DNA from: Pseudomonas frederiksbergensis
Lineage (GTDB): Bacteria; Pseudomonadota; Gammaproteobacteria; Pseudomonadales; Pseudomonadaceae
DNA: 64,000 bases
Reading direction: 5' to 3'
Assembly (NCBI RefSeq): GCF_900105495.1
Contig: NZ_FNTF01000002.1
Span: 4,084,501 to 4,148,500 of the forward strand
Part shown: positions 18,279-27,100 of the stretch, piece after piece
Position numbering within the stretch: the first letter of the stretch is position 1
Layout of the letters: each line of letters starts with the position of its first letter
The notes under the pieces: model-generated
Database searches by the model: none
Seen by the model: only the letters and a program-made list of their open reading frames with translations
What the model was told of the DNA's origin: nothing
Position numbers and translations under genes: made by a program

Positions 18279-20060
18279 ATGCGAAGCACACCTGAAAACA
18301 GCCTGCAAAATGCGTTGAAAGCCTGTAGAGACAGCTTCATTTCTGTGGGTTTTTTCAGCCTTTTCATCAACGCGCTAATGCTCGTTCCTATCTTCTACAT
18401 GCTTCAGGTGTATGGGAGAGTGCTGAGCAGTAGAAGTCTGACGACCCTGGCAATGCTGACGCTGATCATGACCTTGCTGGTGGTCACGCTCGGCTCACTG
18501 GAATGGGTTCGTTCTCGGATCATGGTCCGGGTCAGCACCCGGCTGGATGTGTTGCTCAGTCGCCAGGTCTATAAGGCCAGTTTCAAACGGGCACTGGACA
18601 GTGGCGGCATGGATGCTTCGGCCCAGTCGCTGAACGACTTGACGGGCTTGAGGCAGTTTCTCTCCGGTAATGGATTGTTCGCCTTTTTCGATGCGCCCTG
18701 GTTGCCGATCTATATCGCGGTGATGTTCCTGTTTCATCCCTGGTTTGGCTGGGTCGCGACGGGCAGTGCGCTGTTGTTGCTGTTACTCGCGTTTATCAAT
18801 GAGCGGCTGACGGGACCGGCACTGGCCCAGGCCAACAAGGAGCATATTGGCGCGACGCTCTACACCACGAAAAATCTGCGCAACGCTGAAGTCATCGAGT
18901 CCATGGGCATGCTTGAAACCCTGATGGACCGTTGGGGGCGTCGGCAAAGGAACGTCCTGTTGCTGCAGTCCCGGGCGAGCGATAGAGGGGCCATCGTCAG
19001 TACGATTTCCAAATCCTTCCGTATCCTCGTGCAATCACTGGTCCTTGGACTGGGGGCGTACCTGGCCGTGGAGCAGCAGTTGGGGGTAGGCCTGGTGTTT
19101 GCCGGGTCCGTGCTGCTGGGGCGCGCATTGGCTCCCATCGACCTGATCATCGGCAGCTGGAAGGGTTTTATTGCGGCCCGCTCGCAGTACGCCCGTCTCA
19201 ACGACATTCTCGACAAACAACTGGCTCAGCCCGAGCGTATGTCCTTGCCTGCGCCTCAGGGGCACGTGCAAGTGGAAAACCTGGTAGTCACGGCACCTGG
19301 TTCGAAAACCCCGATCATCAAAAACATCAGCTTCAGCGTACCTGCCGGCTGCATGGTGGGAATCATTGGCCCAAGTGCCGCGGGCAAGTCGACCCTGGCC
19401 AGGGCACTGATGGGGGTATGGGTACCGCAGCATGGGGTGGTCCGCCTGGATGGGGCCGACATCAGCGCGTGGGACAAACATGAGCTTGGGCCCCATATCG
19501 GTTACTTGCCCCAGGACATTGAATTATTCGAAGGCAGCGTCAGCGAGAACATTGCGCGCTTCACCGAGGTCGATTCCGAGAAAGTCATTCTGGCCGCCAG
19601 GACTGCTGGCGTTCACGAAATGATTTTGCTGTTGCCGGATGGCTACGACACCGTCATTGGCAGCGAAGGCGTCATGCTGTCGGGAGGACAGCGTCAGCGC
19701 ATAGGACTGGCCCGCGCTCTGTATGGCAACCCACGGCTGATTGTTCTCGACGAGCCCAATTCCAATCTCGACGAAGTCGGTGATCGCGCCCTGGCAGCAG
19801 CCATCCAGCAGCTCAAGCGGAATGGCGCGACCCTGTTTGTGATTACCCACCGAACCAACATCGTGTCGCAACTTGACCGGTTGATGGTGATGACCGACGG
19901 CGTTATCAGCCTCTATGGGCCACGCGATCACGTGCTGGCCAAACTCAACGCGCAGCAGCAGGTACAAAAGCACACCGCGCAAGCCGGCGCCAACATGGCT
20001 TCGGTCGCTACCAGCAAGGACGATGCGGATGGACCGTACGATGCCCAATCGTCAAATTGA
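18279..20060 (+). CDS. Type I secretion ABC transporter/permease, copy 1
   Basis: The ATG at 18279 follows GCAGGGG and gives 593 residues. Residues 1-320 form the six-helix membrane domain (SVGFFSLFINALMLVPIFYMLQVYGRVL, the PrtD/LapB-like opening). No C39 peptidase domain precedes it. The ATPase domain has Walker A GPSAAGKSTLARAL, Q-loop GYLPQDIELFEGSV, signature LSGGQRQRIGLARAL, Walker B LIVLDEPNSNLDE and H-loop THR. It energises one-step export of RTX-type proteins. The next two genes supply the fusion protein and outer-membrane tunnel, so the operon is complete. The second copy at 31069 is clearly paralogous (shared GVHEMIL/GIHEMIL and DEPNSNLDE segments). Its likely client is the large repeat protein at 24184-30600. 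Confidence 0.9.
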   Translation: MRSTPENSLQNALKACRDSFISVGFFSLFINALMLVPIFYMLQVYGRVLSSRSLTTLAMLTLIMTLLVVTLGSLEWVRSRIMVRVSTRLDVLLSRQVYKASFKRALDSGGMDASAQSLNDLTGLRQFLSGNGLFAFFDAPWLPIYIAVMFLFHPWFGWVATGSALLLLLLAFINERLTGPALAQANKEHIGATLYTTKNLRNAEVIESMGMLETLMDRWGRRQRNVLLLQSRASDRGAIVSTISKSFRILVQSLVLGLGAYLAVEQQLGVGLVFAGSVLLGRALAPIDLIIGSWKGFIAARSQYARLNDILDKQLAQPERMSLPAPQGHVQVENLVVTAPGSKTPIIKNISFSVPAGCMVGIIGPSAAGKSTLARALMGVWVPQHGVVRLDGADISAWDKHELGPHIGYLPQDIELFEGSVSENIARFTEVDSEKVILAARTAGVHEMILLLPDGYDTVIGSEGVMLSGGQRQRIGLARALYGNPRLIVLDEPNSNLDEVGDRALAAAIQQLKRNGATLFVITHRTNIVSQLDRLMVMTDGVISLYGPRDHVLAKLNAQQQVQKHTAQAGANMASVATSKDDADGPYDAQSSN

Positions 20061-21354
20061 CAGCTTCGCCGACCTGCCGGTATCCGATCGAAAAATCCGT
20101 CGCCTGGGTTTTGGCATTGTCGGGGTGATCTTCGGCCTGTTCGGCACGTGGGCGGCGCTCGCGCCGCTGGACGGTGCCGCTTACGCGCCTGGCGTGGTCA
20201 CCGTGCAGTCTTACCGCAAAACGGTCCAGCATCTGGAAGGGGGCATCGTCAAAGCGGTGTTGGTCCATGACGGTGACATCGTCAAGCGGGATGATCCACT
20301 GATCATTCTCGATGATGCCCAGTTGCGCTTCGAATACGAGATGACCCGAAGCCAGCTCGTCGCGGCCAGAGCCATGGAAGCAAGACTCCGGGCGGAGCGC
20401 GACGCGCTGTCGGCAATCAGCTTTGGGGAAATAGCCGATCCCTCCAGTGTGCGAGGTGTGGAAGCGCGCCAAGGCGAGACCCAGGTGTTCAATGCCCGGC
20501 AGGGCTCGAGGCTGGGCCAGATTTCGGTGTTGAAGGAGCGCATTGGCCAGTTGCATCAACAAATCAAGGGACTGGAATCGATGATCGCTGCCAAGGTTCA
20601 CCTGGAGAAATCCTACAGCGGTGAAATCGGTGAATTGACCGACCTGCTCAAGCAAGGGTTCGTTGACAAACAACGTCTGATTGAGCAGGAGCGCAAGCTG
20701 GGAATGCTCAGGTCGGAAGTGGCCGATCACCGTTCAACCATCAACAGGACTCGTCTGCAGATCAACGAAACACAGCTGCAGATTCTGCAAATCGACAAGG
20801 ATTTCAATGCCGAGGTCGTCAAGCAGCTGGCCGAAGTGCAAACCAGGATGTACGACCTGCAAGAGAAAACCTCAGCCCTGGAAGACCGGCTCAGCCGTAT
20901 CGTCATCCGCTCACCCGACGCGGGCATGGTGATTGGCATGACCGTGCACACCATTGGTGGCGTCGTGCGCCCGGCAACGCCGCTGCTGGACATTGTTCCA
21001 TCGGTTTCCGAACTGGTCATAGAGGCCCAGGTGGACCCGATAGATATTGATCGCATCGCCATCGGCAAGCGTGCCGATATCCGTTTCGCCGCGTTCAACA
21101 GCTCGACCACTCCGGTGATCGAAGGCGAGGTCAGCGGCGTATCGGCTGACCGACTGACCAATGAAAAGTCCGGGGCTGCCTATTATCTGGCGCGGATCCG
21201 GGTCACCGAAGCCGGTGCGCAGACCCTGGGTGAGCGCAAGTTGCTGCCGGGGATGCCGGCGGACGTGTTGATCATCACCGGGCAGCGCACGCTGTTGCAG
21301 TACTTGGTGCAGCCGGCTCGCGATGCCCTGTCTCAATCGATGATCGAGGAATAA
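20029..21354 (+). CDS. Type I secretion membrane fusion protein (HlyD/PrtE family), copy 1
   Basis: The ATG at 20029 lies 8 bp after AAGGA; the ATG at 20041 is an alternative, and both overlap the end of the ABC gene. The 441-residue protein has one N-terminal membrane helix (LGFGIVGVIFGLFGTWAALAPLDG), the lipoyl-type half VQHLEGGIVKAVLVHDGDIVK, a long coiled-coil hairpin (about 120-290), and the returning lipoyl half VIRSPDAGMVIGMTVHTIGGVV. The C-terminal beta barrel ends ITGQRTLLQYLVQPARDAL. It bridges the ABC transporter and the TolC-like tunnel across the periplasm. Confidence 0.9.
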   Translation: MDRTMPNRQIDSFADLPVSDRKIRRLGFGIVGVIFGLFGTWAALAPLDGAAYAPGVVTVQSYRKTVQHLEGGIVKAVLVHDGDIVKRDDPLIILDDAQLRFEYEMTRSQLVAARAMEARLRAERDALSAISFGEIADPSSVRGVEARQGETQVFNARQGSRLGQISVLKERIGQLHQQIKGLESMIAAKVHLEKSYSGEIGELTDLLKQGFVDKQRLIEQERKLGMLRSEVADHRSTINRTRLQINETQLQILQIDKDFNAEVVKQLAEVQTRMYDLQEKTSALEDRLSRIVIRSPDAGMVIGMTVHTIGGVVRPATPLLDIVPSVSELVIEAQVDPIDIDRIAIGKRADIRFAAFNSSTTPVIEGEVSGVSADRLTNEKSGAAYYLARIRVTEAGAQTLGERKLLPGMPADVLIITGQRTLLQYLVQPARDALSQSMIEE

Positions 21355-21356
21355 CC

Positions 21357-22736
21357 GTGCGCGCGTCGGCAGTTCTGCTGGGCGGTCTGCTGATGCTTGC
21401 AGCGGGTGCCGCGCTGGCGCAAACCCCGGCAGCAACACCAAACGGGGTCAGCGCCTCGACGTTTTCGACCGACCTCATGCAGTTGTATCGCGAGGCGCGA
21501 CTGGAGGATCCGCGGATATTGGCTTCCTTTGCACAAGCGCAGGCGGGCCGGGAACATCAGCGCGAGGCCATGGGGGCGCTGTTTCCGCAGGTATCGATGA
21601 ACGCCGGGACGAATCGGATTCACCAGGAAAACGACCTGGTGCAGCAGAGTTACGATAGCGAAAGCTACAGCCTGGTGTTGCGTCAGTACCTCTACAACAA
21701 GGTCGCATGGGAGAACTATCAGAAATTCAAAAGCCTGGCCAGGCAGTCCGAATCTGAGGCGTTGGAAGCCCAGGCCGAGGCCACCGTGGAGTTGGCCCGG
21801 CGTTACTTCACCGCATTGGCGGCCGAGGATGAACTGGAGTTGGTGAGGGCGGAACGTCGAACCACGCAAAAGAGCCTGGACCGAGTCAATGCGTTGTACG
21901 AAAAGCAGTTGGCATTGATTACCGACCAACTCGACCTCAAGGCCCGGGTCGATTTGCTCGCTGCGCAGGAGCTGGATGCCCGCAACCAGGCCAGTATCAG
22001 TCGCGAGGCATTGGCGGAGATCGTCGGCCGGCCAGTCAAGGAGAAGCTCAACCGGATTCGCGATGACGTGCAACTACGGGTTTCGGCGCAGAGCCTTGAA
22101 ACCTGGGTGCGCGAGGGTATGGCGCTAAACCCTGCACTCAAGGCCAACGAAAGCGGTGTCGAAGCGGCGGGCGCTGCGTTGCGCAGCGGTAAGGGCGGGC
22201 ACTATCCGACCCTGAGTCTGAGCCTGAGCGCACAAGAGACAAACGAAGGCTACAACAATGCCCTGACGCCGCGCACAGACAGTTATGTCGCCGGCATTGG
22301 CGTTCAGGTGCCGCTGTACAGCGGTGGCTCGACCTCGGCGCGGGTCCGTGGTCTCTACCAGGATCAGATTACCGCCGAGCAGGAACTGGAAGCGATCCGG
22401 CGCCGGGTGGTCAAAGAGATCACGAGCGCTTACCTGACCGCCAATTCGAGCGTAGAAAAGATCAGCGCGAGCCGAAATGCCCTGAGCTCGGCCCAGCTGT
22501 CCAGGGTGGCGGCAGAGAAAGCGCTCAACTACGGAATGGTCAATGCCGTCGATGTACTAGCCAGCGTACGCAACGAATTCCGGGCTCGTCGTGATCTGCT
22601 CAAGACGCAATATGAGTTCGTCACCAATGTCCTCACGCTCAATCGCTGGGCGGGAAAGTCGCCTGCCGAAAGTGTCGAAAGCGTTAATGCCTGGCTGGGC
22701 CCCGTCAGCGCCAGCCAAAACCTGACATCCCCCTGA
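21357..22736 (+). CDS. TolC-family outer membrane protein, copy 1
   Basis: The GTG at 21357 directly follows the previous stop and has GAGGAATAACC as ribosome site. The 459-residue protein has a signal peptide (MRASAVLLGGLLMLAAGAALA). Two repeats of the OEP domain follow, starting LMQLYREARLEDPRILASFAQAQAG, with long alpha-helical stretches and IGVQVPLYSGGSTSARVRG in the second half. It is the outer-membrane tunnel of the first type I secretion operon. Confidence 0.9.
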   Translation: MRASAVLLGGLLMLAAGAALAQTPAATPNGVSASTFSTDLMQLYREARLEDPRILASFAQAQAGREHQREAMGALFPQVSMNAGTNRIHQENDLVQQSYDSESYSLVLRQYLYNKVAWENYQKFKSLARQSESEALEAQAEATVELARRYFTALAAEDELELVRAERRTTQKSLDRVNALYEKQLALITDQLDLKARVDLLAAQELDARNQASISREALAEIVGRPVKEKLNRIRDDVQLRVSAQSLETWVREGMALNPALKANESGVEAAGAALRSGKGGHYPTLSLSLSAQETNEGYNNALTPRTDSYVAGIGVQVPLYSGGSTSARVRGLYQDQITAEQELEAIRRRVVKEITSAYLTANSSVEKISASRNALSSAQLSRVAAEKALNYGMVNAVDVLASVRNEFRARRDLLKTQYEFVTNVLTLNRWAGKSPAESVESVNAWLGPVSASQNLTSP

Positions 22737-23323
22737 TCCTGCCGCAATACCGACTGTGGATCCCGCCCAAACTGAACGCCAATTTCAGCCTGACCTCCAG
22801 CAGTTCTGGCGGTGGTTGCATGGCTCGGCGAGACAGGCTTCGCCGAAAAATTGACGCCAGAGTTTATTCTGTGCTGGCTTCACGCCACTTGTCGGTTAGT
22901 TGACGATTTTGATCAGATTCAGGCTTAGGTCGCAGGTCTTCCGCAGCGAGCCTAAGACCTTGATTTCTTGAGGTTGAGGGCACCCGTGGGAAGATTTACG
23001 GGGCTATGCGCATGAGGTTTGAGGTGACGGCTGATGGAATGGGCGGGCGGGTAGTGCGCTGGGCTGGCCTAGACTCAGTTCAGTGGCTGGAGGGAGCACA
23101 TCCACATGCGCAAGCTATTGATTGTTGTTCCTATTTAAGTTTTTTCGATAGCTTGCCCGGGTTTTGCAAACGTCCTCAACTTCAGCCGGTGACGCTAGTG
23201 TCCCTTGGGCCTGTCGGCGCTCGTATCTGTCCTTCGATCGCGCGGACCAAGTGAGCGGGCCGCTGATCCAGGAAGTCCAATGGATGGAGGTCATGGTTCA
23301 TTTTCAAGGGAGTCAGCAAAGTA
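22737..23323. promoter_or_regulatory. 587-bp intergenic region upstream of the LuxR-type gene
   Basis: No convincing gene is present. Short open frames such as 23006-23254 have no ribosome site and no recognisable product. A GC-poor part around 23125-23165 (TTGTTCCTATTTAAGTTTTTT) may contain the promoter of the regulator. The imperfect palindrome GCTTAGGTC/GCCTAAGACC at about 22924-22962 may be a weak terminator for the secretion operon. Confidence 0.4.
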
Positions 23324-24067
23324 ATGACGACCCACAGAAAACCCATACGCGTGATGCTGATCGATTGTCGCCCCCTCGTGCTCATGGGGCTTCACGACCT
23401 GATCAATGCCAGGAAGCCTCAGATGGAAGTGAGCGGCCAGGCCACCACCTATACCAGCGCGCTGGATCTTGCCGATCAGATGCGTCCCAATGTCATTTTT
23501 TTCAGTTTCTTTCCAGATGCGCTGAACCCGTTGGAGGTCGTCGCGCAACTCACCCGCAGCGCTGAAATGAAATTACTGGTGCTCAAGGGCTTGTACGAAG
23601 CCGTCCCCGTTGCCCAGGCAATAGAGGCGGGCGCTCGCGGCATCGTGCTGGCGGAAGACCCGACAGAATCGATCATCCAGGCCATCATCACGGTCCACCA
23701 CCGCGACATTGGACTGGATAGAGCCTGGGCCGGTGGGCTTTCCGGCTACGCCGCGACCGGACATATACATTTGAAGTGCAATCTGGAGCAGGCGAAACAA
23801 GCGCGGCTGACGTTGCGCGAGAGAGAACTGATTCGCGCCATCGTGGGGGATCCGTCCGCCAAATACATCAGCATCGCCGGGCGCCTGGGCATCAGCGAGC
23901 ACACCGTGCACAACCACCTCAGCAACATTTATCAAAAGCTTAATCTCATCAACCGCATCGACTTGCTGATGTATGCGCTGAAGCACGGGCTTACCAACGA
24001 CGAAAAACCACTCGATTCCACTTGGGTGGAAATGGATTTGGCTTCACGTCAAAACAAGACGCTCTGA
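23324..24067 (+). CDS. LuxR-type transcription regulator with degenerate receiver domain
   Basis: The 247-residue protein starts at an ATG preceded by CAAGGGAG. Residues 1-125 have the receiver fold pattern (VMLIDCRPLVLMGLHDLI ...), but the second acidic residue of the first pocket is Cys15. The position of the phospho-accepting Asp is occupied by Ser61 in IFFSFFPDALNP. Residues about 165-230 hold a clear GerE helix-turn-helix (LTLRERELIRAIV, LGISEHTVHNHLSNIYQKL). This predicts DNA binding that does not depend on phosphorylation. There is no kinase gene nearby. Its location between the first secretion operon and the large repeat protein suggests it controls one or both (inference). Confidence 0.85.
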   Translation: MTTHRKPIRVMLIDCRPLVLMGLHDLINARKPQMEVSGQATTYTSALDLADQMRPNVIFFSFFPDALNPLEVVAQLTRSAEMKLLVLKGLYEAVPVAQAIEAGARGIVLAEDPTESIIQAIITVHHRDIGLDRAWAGGLSGYAATGHIHLKCNLEQAKQARLTLRERELIRAIVGDPSAKYISIAGRLGISEHTVHNHLSNIYQKLNLINRIDLLMYALKHGLTNDEKPLDSTWVEMDLASRQNKTL

Positions 24068-24137
24068 CACCCCTTGGCGCGTCTGGGCCGTCACCGTGTT
24101 GTCGTCCCAGAGGATTCAGCACGCAGGCGATCCGCTG

Positions 24138-24169
24138 CGAGGGTGGTTTGCGCCACCCTCGTATTCTTT
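24138..24169 (+). terminator. Terminator between convergent genes
   Basis: A nine-base-pair stem, CGAGGGTGG / CCACCCTCG with a six-base loop, is followed by the T-rich TATTCTTTA on the plus strand. It lies 70 bp after the LuxR-type gene and just before the stop of the convergent repeat protein gene. Confidence 0.7.
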
Positions 24170-24183
24170 ACGCGCGCGATACC

Positions 24184-27100
24184 TCAGGCGCCGCCAAAAA
24201 CAATGTCGCTAGCCAGAACATCGACCCCGACCAAGGTGATGGTGGTTGTTTGTCCGCCATCCTCGGCAATCGTCACGATGCTGTCTGCGCCGGAGATGTC
24301 GATCGATTGGACCACGGCATTCTGGTCGCCGTTGAGCACCAGCGTGTCTCGCAGGCTTGGGTCCGCATCGAAGCCGGTGACCTGGTACAGGTTCTCATCG
24401 ACTGACAAATCAATGTTGAAGGCATCACGCTCTCCGCCTGTACCAACCAGCGTGAAGTCGAAGAGCGCGTTGGCCGGGTCGTTGGCGAACAGGTTGGCGT
24501 CAAACGTACTCGTCGCCGAGTCCCCATCCTTGTCCGTCAGCGTCGCGCTGAACTGCAGCTGGAGGTCGCTGGCCAGGTTCTCGGACTCCTGAATGAACTC
24601 GATCACCGGGATCTTGATCACGCCCAGGCCCATCGTCAGCTGAACCGCGTCAATGAGCTTGGAGTCCACTCGCTCGATGAGGAACGACATCTGTCCTCCA
24701 TCTTCCGAGGTCAGGTCAGCGGCAAGAACCTTCGTCGGCGAACCCGACGTCGTGCCGTCATCGTAGAAGATCGTGTAATACAGTTCCTCCGTTGCCGGGT
24801 CATACCCCTGCACCGAGTTGTCGATGAAAACTTTCAGGCTCGTCAACAAGGTCTCGGGATTGATGACGAAACTCTCGTCACCGGCATTGATGCCTGCCGT
24901 CCCGTTTCCATCCAGGTTGTTGTTGGCAATACCGATGCCGGAGGTGCTGACGTTCATGTTCGCGGTGCCGATGAATGCAAACCCGCCGGCTTCTATTTGC
25001 GTTTCGGTGAGGTCGGGCGCTCCCACGGTGATGGCGGAAAATATTTCGCCTGCGGTAGTGGTCGCGTTAACACCAAAAAAGACAATCTCCTCAGAGGGCG
25101 AAGGAATAGTCGGCGGATTCTGCGGCGGAATTAACAATGTGCGCACGGGATCCGGGCCACCGGCACCGAGCGAGCCGTCTTCAGAGCTCTGGACGATCGT
25201 CGAACCGAAGCCTTGCTCAAGATCCAGTGCATAGCTGCCATTGGCATAGGCGGTCAACGTGTAGTCGACGCTGGTATCCGCTGTGTTGGCGTTATTGTCG
25301 AAATCGCCGGTCAACGTCCCTGCGAATTGGTACGCGCCATTGGCATCCGGTGAGGGCGTCTGCTCGGTGAGCGTGCCGGTCCCGGTCGAGGTCGTGTTAT
25401 CTGGCCTGACGATGGTGAACTCACCATTCACCAACGAGATATTCAGACCGGTCGTACCCAGCCCGTCGGCTCCGGCCGAATTGTTCCAGAACCCATATTG
25501 AGCAAGGACGCTACCGGTCCCGATCAGGTTGCCGAATGCGAGCGATGGGCCGTCGTCCTTGAATATCAGGTTTTGCCCGATATTGAGGGTCGCCTGGGCA
25601 CTGTCGCCGTCGCCATCGGTCTTGGTCCCTATCAGTGTCACTAGATTGTCCGCCGATAGAGTCTTCGAATCATCGGGATTGGTGGGGTCGGGATGCACCA
25701 CGGCGCGGATCTGGTCGAGTGTGACATCACCATTGGCGGCCACGCTCACCGTGAACACCAGATCGTTGCTCGTCGCCGTGCGGCCTTGCACCACGCCGCC
25801 GTTGAGCGACAGGTTTACCGCCTGGCCGGTGGCCGTATCCACCAACCCCGACGCACCGACCACCACGCCCAACGCATAGGTGAGTGTGCCGGCGCCATCA
25901 GCGCCAAACGCCGAGCTGAAGTTGGCGGCAAAGTTCTGGGTGGCGTTGGTTGCCAGTACCGTCTCGTCCACTGTCAACGTCGGCTCGGTGCCGGTGGTGC
26001 TGATGCTCGGCCCATCGTCCTTGAACACCAGGTTCTGCCCGATGTTGAGGGTCGCCTGGGCACTGTCACCGTCGCCATCGGTCTTGGTTGCCGTCAGCGT
26101 TACCAGATTGTCAGCGGTCAGCGTTTTCGAATCATCGGGATTGGTGGTGTCGGGATGTACCACGGCGCGGAGCTGGTCGAGCGTGACATCACCATTGGCG
26201 GCGACGCTCACCGTGAATACCAGATCGTTGCTGGTAGCCGTGCGACCTTCCACCACGGTGCCGTTGAGCGACAGGTTTACCACCTGGCCGGTGGCCGTAT
26301 CCACCAACCCCGACGCACCGGCCACCACGGCCAGCGCATAGGTCAGTGTGCCGGCACCATCAGCGCCAAACGCTGAGCTGAAGTTGGCGGCATAGTTCTG
26401 GGTGGCGTTGGTCGCCAGCACCGTCTCGTCCACTGTCAGCGTCGGCTCCGTGCCGGTGGTGCTGATGCTCGGCCCATCGTCCTTGAACACCAGGTTCTGT
26501 CCGATGTTGAGGGTCGCCTGGGCGCTGTCGCCGTCGCCATCGGTCTTGGTCGCCGTCAGCGTCACCAGGTTGTCAGAGGTCAGCGTTTTCGAATCATCGG
26601 AATTGGTGGTGTCGGGATGCACCACGGCGCGGATCTGGTCGAGCGTGACGTCACCGTTGGCGGCGACACTCACCGTGAACACCAGCTCATTGCTCGTGGC
26701 GGTGCGACCTTCCACCACTGTGCCGTTGAGCGACAGATTCACCGCTTGACCAGTGGCCGTGTCGGTCAGCCCCGAGGCACCGGCTACCACGCCCAGCACA
26801 TAGGTCAGTGTGCCCGCGCCATCAGCACCAAACGCCGAGCTGAAGTTGGCGGCAAAGCTCTGGGTGGCGTTAGTCGCCAGCACCGTCTCGTCCACCGTCA
26901 ACGTCGGCTCCGCACCGGTGGTGCTGATGCTCGGCCCGTCGTCCTTGAACACCAGGTTCTGCCCGATGTTGAGGGTCGCCTGGGCACTGTCGCCGTCGCC
27001 ATCGGTCTTGGTTGCCGTCAGCGTTACCAGATTGTCAGCGGTCAACGTCTTCGAATCATCGGGATTAGTGGTGTCGGGATGCACCACGGCGCGGATCTGG

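Noticed and set aside
23006..23254. 82-codon plus-strand frame before the LuxR-type gene
   Set aside because: No ribosome site, no protein-like composition and no recognisable family.
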